Assembly (NCBI GenBank): GCA_016871855.1
Contig: VHBQ01000002.1
Span: forward strand, 1-64,000
Source of the DNA: Gemmatimonadota bacterium
GTDB taxonomy: Bacteria; Gemmatimonadota; Gemmatimonadetes; Gemmatimonadales; Gemmatimonadaceae
DNA length: 64,000 nt
Reading direction: 5' to 3'
The notes beneath the pieces were generated by a model, which worked only from the letters and a program-made list of their open reading frames with translations, was not told where the DNA came from and ran no database searches. A program made the translations under genes and the position numbers. The stretch's first letter is position 1, and each line of letters begins with the position of its first letter. Below are positions 19,319 through 27,262 of the stretch, in pieces.

Positions 19319-19899
19319 GGCGTCGTGCCTCCTTCGTTCATCGCGATGACGGGCGTCATCGACTCGGGGTCCGTGCTGGGTAGGGTCTTCAGAGAGTCCA
19401 TCTGGCCCAGCAATGCCTGCAAATCTTCCAACGAGAGATCCGACAAACCGCCGCCAAACGAGATACCGCTTTCCGCGCTCGCGGGCGTGACCGCCACCGG
19501 CTCCTCCGTTGCAGTCGCCACCGCCGCCGTGTCGGCCACCAGCGCCGTCGGCGCAGCCCTGTCGCGCTGCCAGATCAACCCGCCGCCGACGAGCAGCACT
19601 AGCCCGGCCGCGGTCGCGAACTGCCAAACGTGCCGGCCGATGGTCCAACGCGGCGCCGCACGCAGTGGCCGCGAAGCCGTGGCCGGCGCCGGCAGCGCGC
19701 TGACGATCGCCGCCACGTCCATTCGCGGCACACCGAGCGACAGGCCGGCCCTCGCCTGCTTGAGCAGGGCGAGTTCGGCCCGGCACGCCTCGCATGTGGC
19801 GAGGTGCGCCGACACGCGCGCCGCATCGTCCACTCCCGTCACGCCCACGGCGTATTCGGGAAGCAGGTCGCGCATCAGGCCATCAGGACAGTCAGTCAT
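19315..19899 (-). CDS. Zinc-finger anti-sigma factor
   Basis: This 194-residue membrane protein probably sequesters the upstream ECF sigma factor. The N-terminal ZAS-type domain shows an HLATCEAC (H-x3-C-x2-C) site near residue 32. A single membrane span follows (FATAAGLVLLVGGGLIW, about residues 90-107). The acidic extracytoplasmic tail contains DLSLEDLQALLGQMD. It overlaps the sigma gene by 8 nt. Confidence 0.88.
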   Translation of the reverse strand: MTDCPDGLMRDLLPEYAVGVTGVDDAARVSAHLATCEACRAELALLKQARAGLSLGVPRMDVAAIVSALPAPATASRPLRAAPRWTIGRHVWQFATAAGLVLLVGGGLIWQRDRAAPTALVADTAAVATATEEPVAVTPASAESGISFGGGLSDLSLEDLQALLGQMDSLKTLPSTDPESMTPVIAMNEGGTTP

Positions 19900-20449
19900 C
19901 GCTCAAGAACTCCTTCACCGCTCGCATCGCGCTGTGGTAGTGCACTCGGCACGCGCCTTCCGTGCTCCCCACGACCTTCGCGATCTCCGTGTAAGGCAGC
20001 CCTTCCGTCACCCGCAGCGTGAAGACCTCGCGCTGCAACGGGGACAACCGGGCCACCGCCTGCCGCACGCGGAGCATCGCCTCGTCCGCCACCATTCCAT
20101 CCAGGGCGTCGAACTCCTGCACCGCGTGTCCTTCGTCCAGCTCCACCTGGTTGCGCTGGCGCCTTTCGGCCCGTTGCCGGTCGAGCACCAACCGCTTGAG
20201 GATCGTGAACAGCCACGTGCGCAGCGAACTCTCCGCCCGGAACGACTCCATCGCGTGAAACGCCCGCACGAACGTGTCCTGCACCAGCTCCTCGATCCCG
20301 TCGCGCACCCCCTGCGAGGCCGCGTACCGGGCGAGCGCCTGGGCGTGCCGTTCCACGATCTGGGTCGCCGCCCGTTGATCGCCTCCCAACCATCGGGAAA
20401 TCAGCGCCTCATCGGCCTGGGCGTCGGCGTCGCGGTCTGTTTCGCTCAT
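19892..20449 (-). CDS. ECF-family RNA polymerase sigma factor
   Basis: This is a 185-residue group IV sigma factor. Region 2 is visible in EELVQDTFVRAFHAMESFRAESSLRTWLFTI, and region 4 in RLSPLQREVFTLRVTEGLPYTEIAKVVGSTEGACRVH. The downstream membrane anti-sigma and Spy-like genes indicate control by an envelope signal. Its promoter was not identified. Confidence 0.93.
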   Translation of the reverse strand: MSETDRDADAQADEALISRWLGGDQRAATQIVERHAQALARYAASQGVRDGIEELVQDTFVRAFHAMESFRAESSLRTWLFTILKRLVLDRQRAERRQRNQVELDEGHAVQEFDALDGMVADEAMLRVRQAVARLSPLQREVFTLRVTEGLPYTEIAKVVGSTEGACRVHYHSAMRAVKEFLSDD

Positions 20450-20543
20450 GCGCTCACCACTTTGGACGCTCCCCTCATCGCGACGTTAAGGCCCGGGTTG
20501 ACGCAGACCGGCCGACAGTCCACCATCCGATACCCCCCGGCGC

Positions 20544-20604
20544 CCCTGCACTCCACCCTGCACCCTTTCGGTGCACCCCACCCTGTTCCCTGCTCCCTGC
20601 ACCC
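20544..20604. repeat. C-rich heptamer repeat (CCCTGCA-like) upstream of gdpD
   Basis: Imperfect units CCCTGCA, CCCTGCA, CCCTTTC, CCCTGTT, CCCTGCT and CCCTGCA occur here; the last three are in exact tandem and abut the gdpD start. The spacing is seven bases, as in the unrelated GACGGTN arrays further right. No Shine-Dalgarno is visible for gdpD within it. Confidence 0.5.
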
Positions 20605-21294
20605 GTGATTGAGCTTATCGCCCACCGCGGGGCCAACCGCGACCACCTCGAAAATACCCTCCCCGCCTTCCAGCGCGCGCTCGACCTGGGCGCTGACGGG
20701 GTGGAACTGGACGTCCACTGCACGTCGGACGGGGTGGTGGTGGTACACCACGACTTCCTGCCCAAGGGGGCGTCGCCGGATCCCGCGCTGGCTGGGCGAC
20801 CCGTTTCCGCCCTGACGAGCGGTGAGTTGGCCACGTTTCGCCTGCCGGATGGCAGCGCCATCCCCACGCTGGACGACGTCGCGCAGTTGCTCCGCGGGCG
20901 GGCCGTGCTCTATTGCGAGCTGAAGGGGCCGGGCACGGCGGAGCCGGCGCTGCGCATCTTGCGCCGCCACGGGGGGCCGTGCGCGGTGCACGCCTTCGAC
21001 CATCGGATGGTCGCTGACGCCGCCGCCTTCGCCCCCGAGATTCCACGAGGGGTGCTCGAGGTCAGTCGCCACCTCGATCCCGCGGCTTCCGTGCGCTCCG
21101 TGGAGGGACGCGACCTGTGGCAGCTCGCCGAGTACGTGGACGAGGCGCTGGTACGCGAGGTGCATGCCGCGGGCGGACGCGTCATCGCCTGGACGGCGAA
21201 TACGCCCGAGGCCATCGAGCGCCTCGCGGGTTGGGGCGTCGATGGCCTCTGCACCGATGACGTGGCGCTCGCGCGCCGCGTGCTGGGCCGCTAG
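20605..21294 (+). CDS. Glycerophosphodiester phosphodiesterase
   Basis: This enzyme hydrolyses glycerophosphodiesters to glycerol-3-phosphate and an alcohol. The 229-residue TIM-barrel begins with IAHRGANRDHLENT, the catalytic His/Arg and Glu. It continues with GADGVELDVHCTSDGVVVVHHD (metal and second His) and ends with AWTANTPEAIERLAGWGVDGLCTD. It starts at GTG, directly after the C-rich heptamers. No signal peptide is present, so it acts in the cytosol. The stop is 1 nt from that of the convergent 118-aa gene. Confidence 0.93.
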   Translation: MIELIAHRGANRDHLENTLPAFQRALDLGADGVELDVHCTSDGVVVVHHDFLPKGASPDPALAGRPVSALTSGELATFRLPDGSAIPTLDDVAQLLRGRAVLYCELKGPGTAEPALRILRRHGGPCAVHAFDHRMVADAAAFAPEIPRGVLEVSRHLDPAASVRSVEGRDLWQLAEYVDEALVREVHAAGGRVIAWTANTPEAIERLAGWGVDGLCTDDVALARRVLGR

Positions 21295-21295
21295 C

Positions 21296-21652
21296 TCAGG
21301 CCGACGGCGGGTCTTTGGGCGGCTCTTCCGCCGCCGGCGGAGGCGCCTCGGCCTCGGCCGACGCGGCCGGAGCGCTATCGCTCTCCTTCAGTTTCGCGAG
21401 CTCCGCGTCGAGGCGTGTCGCTTCCGCCTCGTGGTCGCGCAACGTCGCCGACAGCCGTTCCCAGGCCGCCGCGTCGAGTTCCTCTCCCTTCGCCTTGGCG
21501 CGGTAGACCGCGTAGCCAAGCGCCTGCGCGGCCTTGTCCGCCAGTTGGCGCACCCGGAAGATCTCCAACCGAAGCCGCCCCTCGTCGAGGGCATCCTGCG
21601 CCGCCTTGCCGGCGCGGTTCAGTTCCACCTGCAGCTTGTCGAGCAAGCCCAT
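21296..21652 (-). CDS. Hypothetical coiled-coil protein
   Basis: I do not recognise the family. The 118-residue protein is mostly charged helix (KLQVELNRAGKAAQDALDEGRLRLE and AKAKGEELDAAAWERL), likely coiled coil. An acidic Ala/Pro/Glu-rich disordered tail starts near residue 95. No signal peptide or membrane span is present. The ATG at 21652 has a good GGAGGA Shine-Dalgarno 4-9 nt upstream. Confidence 0.6.
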   Translation of the reverse strand: MGLLDKLQVELNRAGKAAQDALDEGRLRLEIFRVRQLADKAAQALGYAVYRAKAKGEELDAAAWERLSATLRDHEAEATRLDAELAKLKESDSAPAASAEAEAPPPAAEEPPKDPPSA

Positions 21653-21753
21653 ACATCCTCCCGGCAGAAGCCGTCGTTGCATGCTCTACGCACGCGGACG
21701 CCGCCGGGTTTCCGGCGAGTACCTGCCCCCACGCCGGTTCGGTAGATTCCGGC

Positions 21754-22650
21754 ATGCGCAGTGACTTCGACCGGGGCGTTCGCGCCGCCCAATTCGGCAT
21801 GATCACGAACGCCGCCCTGGCGCTCGTAAAGCTGCTGGCCGGCGTCTTCGGGCACTCGTACGCGCTCATCGCCGACGCGATCGAGTCCTCCGCCGACATT
21901 TTCTCATCGCTCATCGTCTGGGGCGGCCTGCGCATCGCCAGTCGCGACCCGGACGACGACTATCCCTTCGGGTATGGAAAGGCCGAGACGGTCGCCAGCG
22001 CGACGGTGGCGCTGATGCTCCTCGGGGCCGCGGTCGGCATCGCGGTGGCGGCGATCCGCGAGATTCAGACCCCGCATCACGCCCCGGCGCCCTGGACGCT
22101 CATCGTCCTCGTCGCGGTCGTGGTGACCAAGTCGCTCTTGGCGCGCACGGTGGACGCGGTCGGGGCGGAGGTCGGCAGCAACGCGGTCAAGGCGGACGCC
22201 TGGCATCATCTGTCGGACGCGATCACCAGCGCGGCCGCCTTCATCGGCATCAGCATCGCCGTGTGGAAGGGGCCGGGCTGGGAGGCCGCCGACGACTGGG
22301 CGGCGCTCGTGGCGGCGTTGGTGATTCTCTACAACGGCCTCTCCATCCTCCGCACGGCGCTCCGCGACCTGATGGACCGCCACCCCGGCGAGGACATCGT
22401 GCAGTCGGTGCGCGACGTGGCGGAGCAGGTTGCTGGCGTCTCGGCGATCGAGAAGCTGCTCATCCGGCGTTCCGGCCTCAGCTATCACGTGGAGATCCAC
22501 GTGCAGGCCGACCCGGCGATGTCGCTCGCCGCGGCGCACAGCCTGGGCGGCCTGGTGAAGAGCACGATCCGCGAGGCGCAGCCGAGGGTAAGAGGAGTGA
22601 TGGTGCATATGGAGCCGTATGAACGGCGGACGGTGGACGGTGGACGGTAG
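21754..22650 (+). CDS. Cation diffusion facilitator family transporter
   Basis: This 298-residue inner-membrane metal/proton antiporter has the CDF layout. It begins with helices such as GMITNAALALVKLLAGVFGHSYALIADAIESSADI, whose second helix carries the metal-site Asp pattern (here ADAIESSAD). A second site in HHLSDAITS follows. The cytoplasmic domain contains HPGEDIVQSVRDVAEQVAGV. The substrate (Zn, Fe or Mn) cannot be assigned. The stop codon TAG lies inside the heptamer repeat, so the last residues (RRTVDGGR) are encoded by the repeat. Confidence 0.92.
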   Translation: MRSDFDRGVRAAQFGMITNAALALVKLLAGVFGHSYALIADAIESSADIFSSLIVWGGLRIASRDPDDDYPFGYGKAETVASATVALMLLGAAVGIAVAAIREIQTPHHAPAPWTLIVLVAVVVTKSLLARTVDAVGAEVGSNAVKADAWHHLSDAITSAAAFIGISIAVWKGPGWEAADDWAALVAALVILYNGLSILRTALRDLMDRHPGEDIVQSVRDVAEQVAGVSAIEKLLIRRSGLSYHVEIHVQADPAMSLAAAHSLGGLVKSTIREAQPRVRGVMVHMEPYERRTVDGGR

Positions 22651-22695
22651 ACGGTTGACCGCTGCATCCACCGTCGACCGTCGACCGTCCACCGT
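22621..22695. repeat. Heptamer hairpin locus A (GACGGTN arms)
   Basis: The left arm (22629-22656) has four GACGGTN units, with one degenerate unit before it. An 11-nt centre follows, then the right arm (22668-22695) of four units in inverted orientation (NACCGTC register). The left arm contains the CDF stop codon. The right arm ends 23 nt before the rpmA terminator. Confidence 0.9.
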
Positions 22696-22718
22696 CACTC
22701 ACTTGGGCGCAAAACACC

Positions 22719-22746
22719 GAGGGCCCGCCGAACTTGGCGGGCCCTC
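22719..22746 (-). terminator. Intrinsic terminator of rplU-rpmA
   Basis: An 11-bp perfect stem (GAGGGCCCGCC with its complement) has a 6-nt loop and is followed on the minus strand by GGTGTTTTG. It lies 20 nt after the rpmA stop. Confidence 0.8.
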
Positions 22747-22766
22747 TGAGCTTTCGCGGATCGCGC

Positions 22767-23024
22767 TTACGCCGCCGGATACACCGACACCTTATAGCGG
22801 CTCTTGCTCTTGTGCTCGAACTTCACCACGCCGTCGATGAGGGCGAAGATGGTGTAGTCCGTGCCGAGCCCGACGTTGTTGCCGGGATGCCACTTGGTGC
22901 CGCACTGGCGGAGGATGATGTTCCCCGCCTCGACCTTCTCGCCGCCGTACTTCTTGATGCCGCGCATCTTCGGATTCGAATCGCGGCCGTTGCGGGAGGA
23001 GCCTACGCCTTTCTTATGAGCCAT
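22767..23024 (-). CDS. rpmA: 50S ribosomal protein L27
   Basis: L27 sits near the peptidyl-transferase centre of the large ribosomal subunit. The 85-residue protein begins [19 protein letters not shown], the exact bacterial N-terminus without a cleavable leader. It continues with [22 protein letters not shown]. It is 21 nt downstream of rplU. Confidence 0.98.
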   Translation of the reverse strand: MAHKKGVGSSRNGRDSNPKMRGIKKYGGEKVEAGNIILRQCGTKWHPGNNVGLGTDYTIFALIDGVVKFEHKSKSRYKVSVYPAA

Positions 23025-23045
23025 GATATCCTCTCGTGGTACGAC

Positions 23046-23363
23046 TCACCCGAGGGTGATGTCGCGGACCTTGATTTCGGTGAAGCCCTGCCGGTGCCCC
23101 TGCTTGCGGGCATAGTTCTTACGGCGGCGGAACTTGAAGACGACGATCTTATCGCCGCGCCCCTGCTTGGTAATGTCGGCAGTGACCTTGGCGCCGCTCA
23201 GCGTGGGAACGCCAGCGCGGACGTTGGAGCCGTCGGAGCCGAGGAGCACTTCGTTAAACTCGACGCGCGTGCCCACGTCGCCCGGAAGCGACGGAATGCG
23301 CAGCGACTTGCCCGGCTCGACGCGGTACTGCTTGCCGCCGGTGCGGATGATGGCGTAGGACAT
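23046..23363 (-). CDS. rplU: 50S ribosomal protein L21
   Basis: This is a 105-residue 23S rRNA-binding protein. It begins MSYAIIRTGGKQYRVEPG and includes GRGDKIVVFKFRRRKNYARKQGHRQ, the L21 signature. The ATG at 23363 matches the family start. It is followed by rpmA and driven by a near-consensus promoter. Confidence 0.98.
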   Translation of the reverse strand: MSYAIIRTGGKQYRVEPGKSLRIPSLPGDVGTRVEFNEVLLGSDGSNVRAGVPTLSGAKVTADITKQGRGDKIVVFKFRRRKNYARKQGHRQGFTEIKVRDITLG

Positions 23364-23403
23364 GGAAGGACTCGAAAAAGCCAATACTGATAGCGAGCCT
23401 AGT

Positions 23404-23432
23404 ACTATATCATCGGTTTCGAGCTAGGTCAA
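23404..23432 (-). promoter_or_regulatory. Sigma-70 promoter of rplU-rpmA
   Basis: On the minus strand TTGACC (23427-23432) and TATAGT (23404-23409) are separated by exactly 17 nt. The predicted start is about 35 nt before the rplU ATG. It is the best promoter match noticed in the window, as expected for a ribosomal protein operon. Confidence 0.75.
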
Positions 23433-23504
23433 GTCCTGATGCTGATTGAGGATATGGACTTGGGATCGCGATTTCGGACTGCGATTTCTGACCCAGACTA
23501 GCGA

Positions 23505-24383
23505 TTACCGCGCGCGTCCCTGGCGAAGGACATAACTCGTGACGTCCGCGACTTCGCGCTCGCTGAGCAGGTTCCGGCGGTTGGCGTCGGTCATGTGTCC
23601 CCGCAGGAAGCCCGCAAACGTTTGCCAGTTCGCCATTTCCGACGCGATGGTGAAGCTCTTTCGCCCCCAGACCGCGCCCCCCTTGGGCGTCCCCTGGCCA
23701 CTGGCTCCGTGGCATTCGGCGCACTTCGCCCGCCAGACCGTCGCCCCTTCGGTCGCGTTCCCAACGGCGACGGTGACGGTATCGTCTCCCTGCCCCTCTA
23801 CGCTGCCACCCAGCCGGACGCCGCGCGACAGGAAGGCGATGTAGGCGACGAGCGCCTCCATGCGCGGGTCATCCGGCCGCATAGCAGTCGTCCGCAGGTT
23901 GCGTCGCAGGCAGACGTTGATCCGCTCGTGGACCGTCAGGACGCCCCCGCGGGCGTCGAGGCGCGGATACTTGGCGTACGCGCCGACCCACGGGAGCGCG
24001 CCGCGCTTCGTTCCGACGTCGAGGTGGCACGACACGCAACGCAACGCGCTCGAGCGATCCATCCGAAGCGAATCGCGCGTCGCGACGGCGATCGCGCGCC
24101 CGCGCCGAATCGCCCGGCCGAGAGCGTCGTTGGGGATCAGCGAGTCGGCGGGGACGACGAAGACGGCGGTGTCCACCTCAGGGCGCGGGGCCGGCGCGGC
24201 GGGGACCAACGTCACCATGCCGCCGAGCACGCGTCGGGGTGGTTCGGCGCGCTCGGCGCGGCACGCGCTCAGAAGGAGCAGAGCGAGGGTGAGAGACAGT
24301 CGACGGTGGACGGCGGACGGTGGACGGTGGACGGTCGACGTCGGGCCGCGCGGTGTGGTTTTGGCACCTCGATACGCACTCAT
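23505..24383 (-). CDS. Diheme c-type cytochrome, TsdA-like, probable lipoprotein
   Basis: This is a 292-residue exported diheme cytochrome. Two heme c sites, CVSCH (near residue 119) and CAECH (near residue 223), define two domains. ERINVCLRRN between them matches the region of thiosulfate dehydrogenase TsdA whose Cys ligates heme 1, so thiosulfate/tetrathionate or related electron transfer is possible. The signal ends LLLLSAC, a lipobox. Residues about 15-29 are encoded by a heptamer array (TSTVHRPPSAVHRR); only the ATG at 24383 is a usable start. The ATG lies between the two arms of repeat locus B. Confidence 0.8.
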   Translation of the reverse strand: MSAYRGAKTTPRGPTSTVHRPPSAVHRRLSLTLALLLLSACRAERAEPPRRVLGGMVTLVPAAPAPRPEVDTAVFVVPADSLIPNDALGRAIRRGRAIAVATRDSLRMDRSSALRCVSCHLDVGTKRGALPWVGAYAKYPRLDARGGVLTVHERINVCLRRNLRTTAMRPDDPRMEALVAYIAFLSRGVRLGGSVEGQGDDTVTVAVGNATEGATVWRAKCAECHGASGQGTPKGGAVWGRKSFTIASEMANWQTFAGFLRGHMTDANRRNLLSEREVADVTSYVLRQGRAR

Positions 24384-24453
24384 CTCTCGCTCCCTCCACC
24401 GTCCACCGTCAACCGTCCACCGTCAACCGTCCACCGTCAACCGTCAACCGTCC
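24302..24453. repeat. Heptamer hairpin locus B (GACGGTN arms)
   Basis: The left arm 24302-24336 has five units (one GACGGCG). The centre is 59 nt and includes the cytochrome start codon. The right arm 24396-24453 has eight inverted units alternating CCACCGT and CAACCGT, the longest array seen. It ends 6 nt from the rng stop. Confidence 0.92.
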
Positions 24454-24458
24454 AAGTC

Positions 24459-26069
24459 CTACGCCACCGCATACTGCTGCGTCACATCTCTTCCCGCCCC
24501 CTTCACGACGAGCTTGAACTCATCCGGGCGCAGGAGCGGATCGTCGCGCATCTCGACGTTGAAGCCGAGCCCCTTCTCCAACTTCTTCATCAGATCGGGC
24601 TCCTGCTCCAGCACGTACATCGCCGTGTCCGGGTGCAGCCGCACCAGCAGGTGGTCGCGCCGGCCTTCCGCGCCCATGCGGCGCACCGAGCGCTCCATCC
24701 GGCGCACGATCGTTTCGGACGTGAAGACGCGCCCCGTGCCGTGACACACCTCGCACGGCTCCGTCATGGACTGCAGGTGACTCTGACGGACCCGTTGCCG
24801 GGTCATCTCGATGAGGCCGAGGTCACTGACCGAGAAGGCCTTCGTGCGCGCTCGGTCGCGGCCGAGATGCGTGCGCAGCTCCTGCAGCACCTTGTCGCGA
24901 TTCTGCCGCGACTCCATGTCGATGAAGTCCGCCACGATGATGCCCCCCACGTCGCGCAGGCGCATTTGGCGGGCCAGTTCGCGCGCCGCCTCGAGGTTGG
25001 TGCGCAGGATCGTCTTCTCGGGGTCCTTCTTGCCGGTGTACCGCCCCGAGTTCACGTCCACGCTGACCAGCGCCTCGGTGGGCTCGATGATGAGGTAGCC
25101 ACCGGAGGGCAGGTCGCAGCGTCGCTTGAAGAGGTCGCGAATCTCCGTCTCGATCCCCTCGTGGTCGAAGAGCCCCTTCTTGTCCTCGTAGAGCTGCACA
25201 CGCTCGACAAGTTCGGGCGCAATCCCGTTGAGATACTCGACGATCTCGTTGTGCAGCTGCCGCGAATCGACCGTGAGCCGATCCACCTTGGTGGAGAACA
25301 GGTCGCGGATGATGCCGCGCGTGAGCGAGGTCTCGCGGTGGAGCAGCTTGGGCGGCTTGCCCACGAACCGCGTCTTCTTGTTGATGCGGTTCCACTGGCC
25401 GATGAGCGTGTCGAGCTCGCGCTTGAACGTCTCCTGCGTGACGTCCTCGCCGACCGTGCGCACGATCACGCCGCCGGAGTTCTTGGGCATCACGCTTTCC
25501 ACCTGCGCGCGGAGACGCTGGCGCTCGGCGCGGTCGCCGATCTTGCGTGACACACCGACGCGCGACGCGAACGGCATGTAGACGAGGAACCGGCCCGCCA
25601 GCGACACCTGCGCCGTGACGCGAGGCCCCTTGGACGAGATGGGCTCCTTGGAGACCTGCACAATGATCTCCTGTCCCTTCTTCAGGGCATCCTGGATCTG
25701 CGGCGGCTCCTTGCGGCGTCTGCGCCCGCGCGGCTTCGGCGCGGGGGGAACTACCTCCGCGGCGGCCGCTTCGGGGCTGTCCGGCTGCTCGACCTCCGCC
25801 GGTTCCTCGAGCTCATCGTCGGCATCATCATCATCGTCCTCGTCATAGGCGAGGTCCGAGTTGTGGAGGAAGGCGCTCTTCTCCGTGCCAATGTCGACGA
25901 AGGCCGCCTGTAACCCGGGCAGCACCGCGTCCACCTTCCCCCAGTAGATGTCGCCGACCATGCGCCGAGCTTCCGGTCGGTCGACCTGCAGCTCAACGAG
26001 CTGGTCGTCCTCGAGGATGGCAACGCGCACTTCCCGCTGCGTCGCCGAGATGAGGATCTCTCTCTTCAT
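24459..26069 (-). CDS. rng: Ribonuclease G/E family endoribonuclease
   Basis: This RNase E/G-type enzyme (536 residues) processes rRNA and mRNA. The N-terminal S1 domain (GDIYWGKVDAVLPGLQAAFVDIG) is interrupted at about residues 74-122 by an Asp/Glu-rich then Arg/Lys-rich insertion. The catalytic core has VSVDVNSGRYTG and GGIIVADFIDM (metal Asp residues). The Zn-link is CEVCHGTGR near residue 430. There is no RNase E-like C-terminal scaffold, so it is RNase G-like. It lies upstream of the cytochrome gene and rplU-rpmA on the same strand. Confidence 0.93.
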   Translation of the reverse strand: MKREILISATQREVRVAILEDDQLVELQVDRPEARRMVGDIYWGKVDAVLPGLQAAFVDIGTEKSAFLHNSDLAYDEDDDDDADDELEEPAEVEQPDSPEAAAAEVVPPAPKPRGRRRRKEPPQIQDALKKGQEIIVQVSKEPISSKGPRVTAQVSLAGRFLVYMPFASRVGVSRKIGDRAERQRLRAQVESVMPKNSGGVIVRTVGEDVTQETFKRELDTLIGQWNRINKKTRFVGKPPKLLHRETSLTRGIIRDLFSTKVDRLTVDSRQLHNEIVEYLNGIAPELVERVQLYEDKKGLFDHEGIETEIRDLFKRRCDLPSGGYLIIEPTEALVSVDVNSGRYTGKKDPEKTILRTNLEAARELARQMRLRDVGGIIVADFIDMESRQNRDKVLQELRTHLGRDRARTKAFSVSDLGLIEMTRQRVRQSHLQSMTEPCEVCHGTGRVFTSETIVRRMERSVRRMGAEGRRDHLLVRLHPDTAMYVLEQEPDLMKKLEKGLGFNVEMRDDPLLRPDEFKLVVKGAGRDVTQQYAVA

Positions 26070-26614
26070 GGATGAACGAGCCGCGCACAGGCGAGGGCGA
26101 CCGCACTCGCGCCGTCCGGCGGCGTGGCCAAAGGGTGGTGTGGCCCAGGGTGCCCGGCATCACTTGGATGCCGTCACCCCGACGCACGACAGTCGGTGGC
26201 GTCTCCCCCAGGCGCGCAATCGTCCAAGCCAACGCCGCCAGGAACGCGTGTCCGCCCATGGCCGCTGCGAAGTGCAGCGCCATCGGGGCACCGTCCAGGA
26301 TGGTACGGCCGTGCTTGCGATCGGGCACGAAACAACTCCGCCAAACGCGAGGGTGAGAGGACCCGCGGGCCGCGGTCGCCGGCGCACGGAGGGTCCTGAG
26401 GCGGGGACGACCCGCCACGCGCAGGGTAACCTCGGCGGCGCTGGGATTCAATGGGGATGGGAGAGAAGGCAGACGGTGGACGGTGGACGGTGGACGGTGG
26501 ACGGTGGACGACGAACAGCCGATGGGGCTGCGCAACGCCGTGGCTGTCGCGTTTGCCGGCGGGGGCGTACACTCTCCTTCGGTCATCTCGCGCGTCACCA
26601 CCGGAGGGCAGCCC
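26070..26614. other. Stretch without a recognisable gene (545 nt)
   Basis: Between the divergent rng and DUF2238 genes nothing was identified with confidence. It contains heptamer array C near its right end. On the minus strand, a frame from ATG 26285 reads MALHFAAAMGGHAFLAALAWTIARLG, a hydrophobic helix, but it runs into the rng coding region and matches nothing I know. Promoters for rng and the DUF2238 gene must lie here, but no convincing boxes were found. Confidence 0.5.
26472..26506 (+). repeat. Heptamer array C (five identical GACGGTG units)
   Basis: Five perfect GACGGTG copies in tandem form the most homogeneous array seen. No inverted partner lies within several hundred bases. It lies about 110 nt before the DUF2238 start. 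Confidence 0.92.
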
Positions 26615-27232
26615 ATGGAAGACCCCGTCGACGCAGGCGCACAGCGCACCCCCGCCATACTGCTCCTCGGCTATCTGGCGCTCTTCACCTGGGGGGCGAT
26701 TGGCCCGTACGATCGCGCCACCTGGGTGGCGGAGAATGTGCCGATCGTCGCGCTGGTCGCGGCCCTCGTCCTGCTCTACCGCCGGGGCGTGCGGTTCTCG
26801 CCCGTCGCATACGCGCTCATGGCCTTCTTGCCGTACTGGCACACGATCGGCGGCCATTACACGTTCGAGCGCGTCCCCTTCGACTGGTTCGGGACGCTCT
26901 TCGGCTTCGAGCGGAACATGTTCGACCGCATCGGCCACTTCTCCGTGGGCTTCTTCGCCTTCGGCATCCTCGAGGGGTTGCAGCGCCACCGCGTGATGCG
27001 CTGGCCCTGGGCGGCCGCCTTCGCGGTCTTCACCATCGGCTTCGTAGCGATGTCCTATGAGCTCATCGAGTGGGCGTACGCCGCGTACGGAGGCAACGCC
27101 GAGGCCGGCGCCAACTTCCTTGGCAGCTAGGGCGACATCTGGGACGCGCAGAAGGACATGCTGATGGACACGCTCGGGGCGCTTGCGTCCGTCGTCGCCT
27201 ACCTCGTCCTGCGTCGCCGATCGCTCACGTGA
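26615..27232 (+). pseudogene. DUF2238 (YjdF-like) membrane protein with in-frame amber stop
   Basis: This multi-span inner-membrane family has unknown function. ATG at 26615 has a GGAGG Shine-Dalgarno. Translation to TAG at 27128-27130 gives 171 residues. Reading through the TAG continues in the same frame for 33 more codons, GDIWDAQKDMLMDTLGALAS and a final hydrophobic helix, to TGA at 27230-27232. In intact relatives the junction reads FLGSQGD, so TAG stands where a CAG (Gln) codon is expected: a single C-to-T change. Either the gene is recently broken, the truncated protein works, or this is a sequence error. Confidence 0.85.
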
Positions 27233-27262
27233 GCGCGCCCGTCGGCGCCGGGGCTGTCGCTT

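Noticed and set aside
23465..23507. Three near repeats of GCGATT(T/A)C upstream of rplU
   Set aside because: Spacing is irregular (about 13 and 20 nt) and the copies are short; no second locus was seen.
24302..24453. CRISPR-like array
   Set aside because: Units are seven bases in direct tandem with no unique spacers, the arms are inverted copies, and no cas gene is present.
23595..25550. A 651-codon plus-strand frame antisense to the cytochrome and rng genes
   Set aside because: It runs through the repeat arrays, which are nearly stop-free on both strands, and has no recognisable motif; rng on the minus strand is clear.
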